Both the position numbers and the translations under genes were made by a program. Positions 54,623-63,179 of a stretch of 64,000 bases of DNA are shown piece after piece (the first letter of the stretch is position 1; each line of letters begins with the position of its first letter). Under the pieces are notes generated by a model. That model saw nothing but the letters and a program-made list of their open reading frames with translations, did no database searches and was not told the origin of the DNA. The DNA is from Paludibacterium sp. B53371 (lineage in GTDB: Bacteria > Pseudomonadota > Gammaproteobacteria > Burkholderiales > Chromobacteriaceae), in assembly GCF_018802765.1 (NCBI RefSeq), contig NZ_CP069163.1, forward strand, positions 3,048,311-3,112,310, written 5' to 3'.

Positions 54623-56412
54623 CAGGTCCGCCCCTGCTCTACACCAGGCTCGGCAAACTGCCGCGAATGCAACATGGCGTATAAACCCTGCCGGGCCATC
54701 AGTTGCTGATGGTTCCCCAGTTCCTCAATCTCACCCTGGTGCATGACCACAATCCGGTCGGCATTTTCGATGGTCGACAATCGGTGGGCAATGACGATCG
54801 TGGTGCGATCCTTCATCAGGTTTTCCAGCGCGGCCTGCACCAGCCGCTCGGATTGATTGTCGAGCGCCGAGGTCGCCTCATCGAGCACCAGAATCGGCGC
54901 ATTCTTGATCAGGGCCCGGGCAATCGCCAGACGCTGGCGCTGGCCTCCGGACAACAAGGCACCATTCTCGCCGATCATGCAATCAAAACCACCGGGCAAA
55001 CTTTCGATGAACTCGAGCGCATTCGCCTGACGGGCGGCCTCGATCACCTGCTCACGGCTAACCTCGCCAAACGCGCCATAGGCGATATTGGCAGCAACCG
55101 TATCGTTGAACAGCACCACATCCTGACTCACCATGGCAATCTGCGCTCGCAGGTTATCCAGCCGAATCTCATTCAAATCAACCCCGTCGAGCAGGATCCG
55201 CCCGGAACTGGGGGTATAAAAGCGCGGCAACAGGCTGACCAGCGTCGTCTTGCCGCTGCCCGAGGCCCCGACCAGGGCAATGGTCTCCCCGGCCTGCACC
55301 TGCAGATCAAAACATCGAATGGCTTCCTTCTCGGCATTCTGATAGCGGAATGCAACCTGTTCGAAGGTCAGATTACCCTTTACCTTGTCGAGCTTGCGCG
55401 TGCCGTGATCGACTTCCGATGGCTCGTCGAGGAAGGTGAACACGCTTTCTGCCGCTGACAGGCCTCGCTGCAAGGACTGGGAGATATTGGTAATGCGCTT
55501 GATCGGGGCAAACATCGCCGACATGCCGGTAATCAGCGCCACAAATGTCCCGGCCGTCAGCTGGCCATGCTGGCCGCGCAACAAGGCAAAATGCACCAAC
55601 CCGGCAAGGGCCACCGAAATGATCAGCTGGGTCACACTGGTATTCATGGCAGATGCGGCACTTTGCTTGACCTGATTGCGACGGATATCCTGTGCCGCCA
55701 TGGCAAAACGCTCGGACTCATGCGACTGGCCACCATACACTTTGACCACACGCTGGCAGTCGATGGTTTCACTCAGGACCTGGGTCAGTTGCCCCATCTG
55801 GTGCTGACTCAGGCGAGTCAGATTACGCAATCGCTTGCTGATCAGACTGATGCAGATCCCCACGGCCGGGAACACCACGAAACAGATCAGGGTCATGCGC
55901 CAATCGTAGTAAAGCAGCATGCCGAGCAGACCGATCACGGTACAACCATCCTTCACCGACACCGTGAGCACATTGAATCCGGCATCCGTCACCTGATTGA
56001 CGTCATAGGTCACACGCGACATCAGCCGGCCGGAGGTATTATTGTCGAAATAGGCCACCGGCATATTCAGCAACTTATTGAAGACTTCCTGTCTCAAACG
56101 TTGTACCAGATGGCCAGTCAGCCAACTGGTGGAATACTCGTTGCCATAACTGCTGATCCCGCGGACCAGGAACAGCAATACGATCAGCGGCGGCAGATAG
56201 CGCAGCGCGGCGGGATCCTTGGAGATGAACCCCTCGTCGATCAGGGGCTTCATCAGATTGACAAAGGCCGGCTCGGTCGCGGCGGAAACGGTCATGAACA
56301 CCAGCGATGCCAGAAAAACCTTCCAGTACTGGCGCAGATAGGTCAGCAAGCGGCGATAGAGCGCCAGATTATTTCTGCGAGGGGTGTCGGTCATCACGTT
56401 CAGTTCCGTCAT
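54622..56412 (-). CDS. msbA: Lipid A/LPS flippase MsbA
   Basis: 596 residues, ABC exporter half-transporter. Six membrane helices (about 30-320), Walker A GASGSGKTTL, signature LLSGGQRQRLAIARAL, Walker B ILVLDEATSALD. Moves core-lipid A across the inner membrane. Lies between the LPS glycosyltransferase and the ligase. ATG 56412 overlaps the previous stop (ATGA). Confidence 0.95.
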   Translation of the reverse strand: MTELNVMTDTPRRNNLALYRRLLTYLRQYWKVFLASLVFMTVSAATEPAFVNLMKPLIDEGFISKDPAALRYLPPLIVLLFLVRGISSYGNEYSTSWLTGHLVQRLRQEVFNKLLNMPVAYFDNNTSGRLMSRVTYDVNQVTDAGFNVLTVSVKDGCTVIGLLGMLLYYDWRMTLICFVVFPAVGICISLISKRLRNLTRLSQHQMGQLTQVLSETIDCQRVVKVYGGQSHESERFAMAAQDIRRNQVKQSAASAMNTSVTQLIISVALAGLVHFALLRGQHGQLTAGTFVALITGMSAMFAPIKRITNISQSLQRGLSAAESVFTFLDEPSEVDHGTRKLDKVKGNLTFEQVAFRYQNAEKEAIRCFDLQVQAGETIALVGASGSGKTTLVSLLPRFYTPSSGRILLDGVDLNEIRLDNLRAQIAMVSQDVVLFNDTVAANIAYGAFGEVSREQVIEAARQANALEFIESLPGGFDCMIGENGALLSGGQRQRLAIARALIKNAPILVLDEATSALDNQSERLVQAALENLMKDRTTIVIAHRLSTIENADRIVVMHQGEIEELGNHQQLMARQGLYAMLHSRQFAEPGVEQGRT

Positions 56413-57656
56413 TCTGCAGGGCGCCTGCCCCGCGGTAAATCATCAAGCAACGCGCGATAGTGCGCCAACAAGCGTTCTGCCATGGCAGACAAGTGCAAGG
56501 TGGCCACGCTCTCACGAGCCGCCGTGCGCATGTCTGGCCAGGCGGCACGCGCCTGCAGCCACTCGCCCACCAGGGCTGACCAGGCCGGCGCATCACGCGC
56601 CTCCGCCACCCAGCCATTTTCACCGCGCCGCAACAGCTCGGCTGCACCACAAGTGGGCGTGGTCAGCACCGGCAGTCCACAGGCCAGAGCCTCGACACAG
56701 ACATTGGGGAAGGGATCATAAAGGGTAGGCAAGACGAACGCATCCGCCATGGCATAGAACGGCCGCACGTCCTGACGTGCGCCACAAAAGCGCACCCGTC
56801 CGGCCAGCCCCAGTCGCTCCGCCTCGCGCTGATAGCGCACCAGATGCTTGTCCGTCCCCACCACCACCAGATACACCTCGGGCCAGGCCGCCATCGCAGC
56901 CAGCGCCCGTGCCACGCCCTTGCGCTCGAACCCCGAACCGACATACAGCAGCACGGGCGCATCGGCCGGTACCTGCCATTCAGTCCGCATCGCGGCACGA
57001 AACTCGGCCGCCAGCCCCGGATGAAAAGCCTCGGTATCCACACCATTGTAAATCACGGCAAAGCGCGCTTCCGGCAAACCGAAGCGCTGCTGAATTTCCA
57101 GCTTGATCATCTCGGCATTGCAGATCACCAGCTTCAGCCTGGGGTCCAGAAACATCTGACGTTCGGCCCGGCAGACATAATGGTGATAAGGATTCAGCTT
57201 GAGCGCCAGACGGCGCCAGAACCCCATGGTACTGCGCCGCAACTCAAGCCAGCGCGCATGCACGCCATCTCCGGCCCGGTAAATATCGCAACCTGGAATG
57301 CGCTCATGCGACTGCACCAGATCAAAGCCCTCATGGCGCCAGAGACGGCGGGCCGCGCGGGCAAATCCCCAGTCACGCCAGACATTTCCCAGATAAAAAG
57401 GCGCGACTGTCAGGGCACGAATCCCGTCGATGCGCTCCCACTTGCGCGCCAGCAACGACACCTCCAGCCCGCTGCTGCGACGCAATACTTCCAGCGCACG
57501 GCTGACAAAACGTTCGGCACCACCCGCCGGATTATAGCGCTGGCGTACGATAGCCAAACGAATGCGCCCCCGGAGCTCGACGGGGGCGTTGGACACAGAA
57601 GGATCAGTCAATTCAGTTGGTTCAGACAATTGGCTCTCAGCCGATCGAATCGGCAT
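56409..57656 (-). CDS. Glycosyltransferase family 4, WaaG-like
   Basis: 415 residues. Starts with an unusual polar tail (about 1-32), then RLAIVRQRYNPAGGAERFVS and a GT-B donor domain with DAFVLPTLYDPFPNVCVEALACG (EX7E). The motif GGAERF with this ending recalls the LPS glucosyltransferase WaaG. Its start lies within the last 20 nt of ptsI, so it is translationally coupled to a PTS gene, an odd join of metabolism and LPS synthesis. Confidence 0.88.
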   Translation of the reverse strand: MPIRSAESQLSEPTELTDPSVSNAPVELRGRIRLAIVRQRYNPAGGAERFVSRALEVLRRSSGLEVSLLARKWERIDGIRALTVAPFYLGNVWRDWGFARAARRLWRHEGFDLVQSHERIPGCDIYRAGDGVHARWLELRRSTMGFWRRLALKLNPYHHYVCRAERQMFLDPRLKLVICNAEMIKLEIQQRFGLPEARFAVIYNGVDTEAFHPGLAAEFRAAMRTEWQVPADAPVLLYVGSGFERKGVARALAAMAAWPEVYLVVVGTDKHLVRYQREAERLGLAGRVRFCGARQDVRPFYAMADAFVLPTLYDPFPNVCVEALACGLPVLTTPTCGAAELLRRGENGWVAEARDAPAWSALVGEWLQARAAWPDMRTAARESVATLHLSAMAERLLAHYRALLDDLPRGRRPAE

Positions 57657-59376
57657 TCAGCTGCTGTAAAAGATCCGCAATTCTATCAGGGTCTTCGGTT
57701 CGAAGCATGCGACTTGTCAATTGGGCGATCTTGTCCAGATGCGTATTGAGTACCTGCTGCTTCACTGCCAGCACATTGGCCGGATGCATGGAAAATTTAC
57801 GCAACCCCATGCCGAGCAACAGACGCGTCAGACGCGGATCACCCGCCATCTCGCCGCACACCGACACCGGCACGCCGCCCCGGGTGCCGACCTTGATGGT
57901 ATGCAGAATGAGCTGCAGCACGGCCGGATGCACCGGATCATACAAATGGCTGACGGCATCATCGTTGCGATCAATCGCAAGGGTGTACTGAATCAGGTCG
58001 TTGGTCCCGATGGACAGAAAATCGATGTGCTTGAGGAAGCTGCTCACCACCAGCGCTGCCGATGGAATTTCAATCATGGCGCCGAATTCGACCGACTCGG
58101 CGTAGGGTTGTCCCTCTTCCCGCAACTCCTCGCGCGCGTAATCGACCTGCGCCAGGGCCTGTCGCAGCTCCTGCAGGGAATTGACCATCGGAAACATCAC
58201 GCGCAACTTGCCGTGCACCGAGGCACGCAGCAGGGCGCGCAACTGCACGCGGAACATCAGCGGCTCGGCCAGACACAGGCGGATGCCGGTCAGGCCCAGC
58301 GCGGGGTTCTCGGCCACGCCATGATTCAGCCAGCGCGGACTCTTGTCGGCTCCCAGATCCATGGTGCGGATGGTGACCGGCAGATCTTTCATCTGCTCCA
58401 GGACCGTGCGGTACGCTTCATACTGTTCGTCTTCCGACGGCAGACTGTCGCGCCCGAGAAACAGAAACTCGCTGCGAAACAAACCGACACCGGCGGCGGC
58501 ACAGGCACGCACATCCTCGATATCCTGCGGCCCTTCGATATTGGCCAGCAGATCAATCGGCGTCCCGTCCTCGGTCTGGGCACTGGCCTTGCGGATCGAC
58601 GACAGCTTGCGGCGGGCATCGCGCCAGGCACGCAAACGGCGGCGATACTGTGCCAGCACGATCTCGTCGGGATTGATGATCACCACACCCTGCTGACCAT
58701 CCACGATCACCAGTTCATCTTCGCGGATCAGTTCACGCGAATGATGCAGAGCGATCACCGAGGGCAGGTCAAGACTGCGGCCGAGAATGGCCGTATGGGA
58801 AGTGGCGCCGCCGACATCCGTGATGAAGGCGGCAAATTCGGACTCCTTGAAGTACACCATGTCGGCCGGGGAAAGGTCATGCGCCACCAGAATGGCGTCT
58901 TCGACCAGATCCCCCGCGGCCGGCAACTGCGGATCCGTGCCGTCCAGATTCTTGAAAATCCGCTCGATCACCTGCAGCACATCATGCTTGCGCTCACGCA
59001 GATAATCTTCTTCGATGGCTTCGAACTGCTCGACCAGCATGTCGCTTTGCAGTTTCAGTGCCCATTCTGCATTGCACTTTTGCGCAGAAATGATCTCGCG
59101 CGGCTCGCGCGAGATGGTGACATCGCCCAACAACATGATGTGCAGGGACAGGAAGGCCCCCAGCTCGGCCGGCGCATTTTCGGGGATGGTGCCCCACAGC
59201 ATCTCCAGCTCTTTGCGCGTGGCCCGGATCGCCTCGTCGAAACGGGCGATCTCCGCCGGAACCTCGTCTTCATCCAGCGAATAGTGGGCAACATCGTCCA
59301 TGCTGCGCGATATCAGGTGGGCCCGGCCGATCGCCACGCCGCCACCAATCGCCACTCCGTGCAGGATGATGCTCAT
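57637..59376 (-). CDS. ptsI: PTS enzyme I (phosphoenolpyruvate-protein phosphotransferase)
   Basis: 579 residues. Phospho-His motif GGATSHTAILGRS (about 188-200), the PEP-binding region with GVGLFRSEFLF and the C-terminal SIGTNDLIQYTLA and CGEMAGDP motifs. Transfers phosphate from PEP to HPr. Upstream, at 59408-60071, are HPr and EIIA-Man. No sugar-specific EIIB/EIIC is present, so the trio is probably regulatory. Confidence 0.96.
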   Translation of the reverse strand: MSIILHGVAIGGGVAIGRAHLISRSMDDVAHYSLDEDEVPAEIARFDEAIRATRKELEMLWGTIPENAPAELGAFLSLHIMLLGDVTISREPREIISAQKCNAEWALKLQSDMLVEQFEAIEEDYLRERKHDVLQVIERIFKNLDGTDPQLPAAGDLVEDAILVAHDLSPADMVYFKESEFAAFITDVGGATSHTAILGRSLDLPSVIALHHSRELIREDELVIVDGQQGVVIINPDEIVLAQYRRRLRAWRDARRKLSSIRKASAQTEDGTPIDLLANIEGPQDIEDVRACAAAGVGLFRSEFLFLGRDSLPSEDEQYEAYRTVLEQMKDLPVTIRTMDLGADKSPRWLNHGVAENPALGLTGIRLCLAEPLMFRVQLRALLRASVHGKLRVMFPMVNSLQELRQALAQVDYAREELREEGQPYAESVEFGAMIEIPSAALVVSSFLKHIDFLSIGTNDLIQYTLAIDRNDDAVSHLYDPVHPAVLQLILHTIKVGTRGGVPVSVCGEMAGDPRLTRLLLGMGLRKFSMHPANVLAVKQQVLNTHLDKIAQLTSRMLRTEDPDRIADLLQQLNADSIG

Positions 59377-59407
59377 TGACCCGACCCTCCCGAGAATGCG
59401 TCCGAAA

Positions 59408-59677
59408 CTATTCCGACTCGTCGAACCGGTTGTTGATCAAGCCCACCAGCGCCGCCAGCGCCGCCTCTTCATCACTGCCGTTGACCTCGAGCTCAACCGT
59501 ACTGCCCTTGGCCGCGGCCAGCATCATCACGCCCATGATGCTTTTCCCGTTGACACGGCGATTGTTGCGGGAAATGAAAATCTCGCTCTGGAAGCGGCTG
59601 GCCAGCTGGGTAAATTTGCTGGAGGCGCGCGCATGCAGACCAAGCTTATTGATGATTTCGACCTCGGATTTAACCAT
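59408..59677 (-). CDS. ptsH: PTS phosphocarrier protein HPr
   Basis: 89 residues. Active-site GLHARASSKFTQLA with the phospho-His near residue 16 and the regulatory serine region KSIMGVMMLAA around 45-55. The start overlaps the EIIA-Man stop by 8 nt, and ptsI follows after 31 nt. Confidence 0.97.
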   Translation of the reverse strand: MVKSEVEIINKLGLHARASSKFTQLASRFQSEIFISRNNRRVNGKSIMGVMMLAAAKGSTVELEVNGSDEEAALAALVGLINNRFDESE

Positions 59678-60071
59678 TCCCCTCCCCCGGAATAATGTAC
59701 ACCACCCCTTCCAGACCGCCGGTCACCGCCTTGCTGACCACGACGTCCAGCGGCTGCTGACTGTAGCTCACCGCCCGGACCAGCATGGGCAGGTTGACCC
59801 CCGCGACCGCCTCCACCTTGCCGGCATGGATCAAACGGCTGGCAATGTTCGAGGGCGTGCCGCCCAGCATGTCGGACAACACCAGCACGCCGGAACCATC
59901 GTCCAGCGACTGAACCAGTGTGCGCGCCACAGCCAGTTTGACGTCAGGGTCATCAGACTTGTCGACCGACAGCGTCTTCAGGTTTTCCCAGGTACGCCCC
60001 AGGATGTGATAGGCATCCTCGGCCAGAACCTCACCGAGATTGCCGTGTGTTATCAGTAATATGCCAACCAT
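59670..60071 (-). CDS. PTS EIIA component, mannose family
   Basis: 133 residues starting MVGILLITHGNLGEVL; the phospho-His is H9 in the LLITHG motif. LVLSDMLGGTPSNIA is the second conserved segment. Without EIIB/C/D genes nearby it is likely a regulatory phospho-acceptor, the usual situation in betaproteobacteria. First gene of the PTS-LPS run. Confidence 0.95.
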   Translation of the reverse strand: MVGILLITHGNLGEVLAEDAYHILGRTWENLKTLSVDKSDDPDVKLAVARTLVQSLDDGSGVLVLSDMLGGTPSNIASRLIHAGKVEAVAGVNLPMLVRAVSYSQQPLDVVVSKAVTGGLEGVVYIIPGEGNG

Positions 60072-60116
60072 AATATGTCGTGAGTCGATCAGTCAGGATG
60101 CATCCGGCAAACCGTT

Positions 60117-61547
60117 TCAGAAAGTTTCCCGGGAACTATCGCCGATTGTAGCAGGGTCGGGGGCTTGCCGGGGATCGAACCAGCCCAGTTTGCCCGCCAG
60201 TTGTACAACTTCGCCGACAATGATCAGCGAAGGCGAACGAATGTCCAGCGCGGCAATCTTCTCCGGCAAAGCCGACAAGGTCGAAACCACGACCCGCTGA
60301 TCCAGCGTGGTCGCCCGCTCCACCACCGCCACCGGGCACGCCGGCGATCGGCCATGGCGAATGAACGCCTGGCACAGCGCCTCGGCTGTCGACACCCCCA
60401 TGTAGACCACCACCGTCTGCCCCGGACGACTCAACATCGGCCAGTCAAGATCGATACTGCCATCCTGCCGGTGCCCGGTAACAAACGTCACCGATTGCGC
60501 ATAGTCACGGTGGGTCAGCGGGATCCCCGCATAACTGGCGGCCCCGCTCGCCGCGGTCACCCCCGGTACCACCTCAAAAGCAATGCCATGCTGCGCCAGC
60601 GTTTCAATCTCTTCGCCGCCCCGGCCAAAGATGAAAGGGTCACCCCCCTTCAAACGCAGCACCCGCTTGCCCTGTTGTGCCAGACGAACCATCAGCAGGT
60701 TGATTTCCTCCTGACTCAGCGTGTGATTGGCACGGGTTTTACCAACGAAGATGCGCTCGGCATCGCGTCGCACCCAGTTCAGCAGCGCCTCTGCAACCAG
60801 CTTGTCGTAGAGCACCACATCCGCCTGCTGCATCAGATGCAAGGCACGGAACGTCAGCAGATCCGGGTTGCCAGGGCCGGCCCCCACCAGATACACCGCC
60901 CCTCTGGGCACCCCCTCGGCATTGGCCAGCCGCTGCGCCATCAGACTGTCCGCCCGCTCCAGATTGCCGGCCACCAGATCTTCGGCAATCGGCCCCTGCA
61001 GCACCGACTCCCAGAAAGCACGCCGAGCATCCCCGTCCGGAATCCGCTCGGCAACCCGCTGGCGCATGGCACGGGCGAACTGCGCCACCCGACCCCAGCC
61101 TGCCGGAATCAGGCTTTCCAGCCGTTCACGCAACATGCGCGCCAGCACCGGTGCACCGCCGCCGGTTGACAGGGCAATCACCAGCGGCGAGCGATCAATG
61201 ATCGATGGCGTGATACAGGCCGAATGCTCGATGTCATCGACCACATTGACCCAGATATCCGCGGCCTCGGCGGCCGCCGCCACCGCGACATCCACTGCGG
61301 GCACACCGGTTGCCGCAATGACCAGACGCATGCCGGTCAGATGGGACGGGGAAAAGACGGTAGCCAGATGATGCACAGCGGCCTGCCCGGCCAGCGCCGA
61401 CAACCCCTGGATCAGCGTTGGCGCCACCACGGTGACCTTTGCGCCGGCCTGCAGCAAAAGCCGCACCTTGCGCAAAGCGACTTCGCCACCACCGACGACC
61501 AGACAGGGGCGGGCCTGCAGCTTGAGAAAAAGCGGGAAATAGTCCAT
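60117..61547 (-). CDS. cysG: Sirohaem synthase CysG
   Basis: 476 residues, trifunctional. N-terminal precorrin-2 dehydrogenase/ferrochelatase with NAD motif VVGGGEVALRKVRLLL (about 17-32), dimerisation middle, and a C-terminal uroporphyrinogen-III methyltransferase domain from about 215 (YLVGAGPGNPDLLTFRA, RLKGGDPFIFGRGGEE). Makes sirohaem for sulphite and nitrite reductases. ATG 61547 begins MDYFPLFLKL, the family start. Confidence 0.97.
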   Translation of the reverse strand: MDYFPLFLKLQARPCLVVGGGEVALRKVRLLLQAGAKVTVVAPTLIQGLSALAGQAAVHHLATVFSPSHLTGMRLVIAATGVPAVDVAVAAAAEAADIWVNVVDDIEHSACITPSIIDRSPLVIALSTGGGAPVLARMLRERLESLIPAGWGRVAQFARAMRQRVAERIPDGDARRAFWESVLQGPIAEDLVAGNLERADSLMAQRLANAEGVPRGAVYLVGAGPGNPDLLTFRALHLMQQADVVLYDKLVAEALLNWVRRDAERIFVGKTRANHTLSQEEINLLMVRLAQQGKRVLRLKGGDPFIFGRGGEEIETLAQHGIAFEVVPGVTAASGAASYAGIPLTHRDYAQSVTFVTGHRQDGSIDLDWPMLSRPGQTVVVYMGVSTAEALCQAFIRHGRSPACPVAVVERATTLDQRVVVSTLSALPEKIAALDIRSPSLIIVGEVVQLAGKLGWFDPRQAPDPATIGDSSRETF

Positions 61548-61632
61548 GACATCAAGCGCAGAGGAATTGAATAACTTACCACTTTAAATGTTGCACAAAT
61601 ACGACGCACGCTCTTTTTAATCCGGCGCACCT

Positions 61633-61649
61633 TACTATCGGAAATAGTA
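61633..61649. promoter_or_regulatory. Inverted repeat between cysG and the GGDEF gene
   Basis: TACTAT-CGGAA-ATAGTA, a 6-bp inverted repeat with a 5-nt centre in the divergent intergenic region, 41 nt before the GTG of the GGDEF gene. It may be an operator for either gene. Confidence 0.35.
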
Positions 61650-61690
61650 GACTGTGCCGATGGACGACTAACGACAGACCGGAGTCTGGA

Positions 61691-63178
61691 GTGACCGAAC
61701 CAAGTTTCGTCAGCCCCCTGGCTGACGACCCCCTGGCCCCCCCCATGGCCCTCACCATCGGTGAGAGCGGCTTTCGCGCCATCATCGAAAATGCCTCCGA
61801 TATCATTGCCCGTTTCAACCCGCTGCGGCAGTGCACTTACATCAATCACCGCATCAGCCACTATCTCGGCTGCCACCGGGATGCCCTGATCGGTCTGACC
61901 CTGAAGGACGAGCGACTCCCTGCCACGCTGGCCATTCCGTTACAGCAGGCCATCGGCAGGGCGCTGGCGCTGGGCCGGGAACAGCATCTCGAACTGCATG
62001 CCACCCTCGGCGGCGCACCGCGGGTCTTCGACACACGCTGCTTCCCCGAGCTGAACAGCGATCAGCAGGTCACCTCGATCCTGTGCATGGCCCGCGACAT
62101 TACCGAGGCTAGCCAGGCAAAACGATTGCTGACCGAGGAAAATGCCGTTCTGGAGATGATTGCCGACAGCCGGCAAGTCAATCAGATCATGTACAGCATC
62201 TGCCGCATGATCGAGTCGCAGCTGCCACGATGCATGGGCGCAATCATGACGCTGGATGAAGGGGGACACACGTTGTCACTGGCGGCCGGTCCATCGCTGC
62301 CCCCCGCCTACGCCGAACAACTGGAAAAACTGCCCATCGGGCCGGAGGTCGCCGCCTGTGGCGCCGCGGCGTTCTGGAAACGCAGCATCATTGTCAATGA
62401 TCTGACACAGAGCCCGCTGTGGGAGTCGCTGGGGCCTCTCGCCTGCCAGCTCGGACTTCGGGCCTGCTGGTCCACACCGATCTTTACCGCCGACCACCAA
62501 TTGCTGGGCACACTCGCCATCTATTATCAGGAAGCGCGCAGCCCGTCTCCCGTCGAATTGCGACTGATTTATCGCTGTTCGCACATCGCCGCCATCGCCC
62601 TGCAGCGCAACCTGCACGAAGCCCAGCTCTATCGGCTGGCCACCCAGGATGGTCTGACACAGTTATTCAACCGACGCCACTTTATTGATTCGGCGGAACG
62701 CCACCTGAACCAGGCCAGACGCTACCAGCGCCCGGTCGCGGTCATGATGATGGATCTGGATCATTTCAAGGCGATCAATGACCATTACGGCCACGCCGTC
62801 GGCGATCGGGTTCTGAGCGTCTTCAGCCGGCTATGCCTGCGCTCGCTACGCACCTCCGACATTGTCGGTCGTCTCGGCGGGGAAGAATTTGCGGCGCTGC
62901 TGCCGGACACCACGCTGGAAGATGCCAGGATCATTGCCGAAAGACTGCGTCAGCACGTGGCCCAGGCCGAGCTGGCCCATGAGGGCCGGGCCATTCGCTT
63001 CCATGTCAGCATCGGCATTGCACTGATGAATGAACAGGATAATCTGGACAGCATGCTGGCCAGAGCCGACCGGCTGCTCTACCAGGCCAAGGCACTCGGA
63101 CGCAACCGGATCTGCATCCCGCAAGAGGCCGTCGACGGCAGCGACCAACAGGGGGAGCTGCCACTCGGACTGGCCTGA
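61691..63178 (+). CDS. PAS-GAF-GGDEF diguanylate cyclase
   Basis: 495 residues from GTG 61691. A PAS domain (about 20-140, with FRAIIENASDIIARFNPLRQ), a GAF domain (about 160-310) and a C-terminal GGDEF domain (about 320-480). The active site reads GGEEF (RLGGEEFAALLPD), a functional variant, preceded by the RTSD inhibitory site at the normal five-residue distance, so product-inhibited cyclic-di-GMP synthesis is expected. No membrane helix, therefore cytoplasmic sensing. Divergent from cysG. Confidence 0.95.
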   Translation: MTEPSFVSPLADDPLAPPMALTIGESGFRAIIENASDIIARFNPLRQCTYINHRISHYLGCHRDALIGLTLKDERLPATLAIPLQQAIGRALALGREQHLELHATLGGAPRVFDTRCFPELNSDQQVTSILCMARDITEASQAKRLLTEENAVLEMIADSRQVNQIMYSICRMIESQLPRCMGAIMTLDEGGHTLSLAAGPSLPPAYAEQLEKLPIGPEVAACGAAAFWKRSIIVNDLTQSPLWESLGPLACQLGLRACWSTPIFTADHQLLGTLAIYYQEARSPSPVELRLIYRCSHIAAIALQRNLHEAQLYRLATQDGLTQLFNRRHFIDSAERHLNQARRYQRPVAVMMMDLDHFKAINDHYGHAVGDRVLSVFSRLCLRSLRTSDIVGRLGGEEFAALLPDTTLEDARIIAERLRQHVAQAELAHEGRAIRFHVSIGIALMNEQDNLDSMLARADRLLYQAKALGRNRICIPQEAVDGSDQQGELPLGLA

Positions 63179-63179
63179 C

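Noticed and set aside
55985-56000. ACCTGAT heptamer within msbA as a further regulator site
   Set aside because: The left arm at the required distance does not match ATCNGGT and the site is inside a coding region.
57721-59379. 552-codon open frame on the plus strand opposite ptsI
   Set aside because: Antisense shadow of ptsI; no start signal and low-complexity product.
61412-61876. Minus-strand frame spanning the cysG start and the GGDEF gene
   Set aside because: It overlaps two well-supported genes in other frames and has no recognisable domain.
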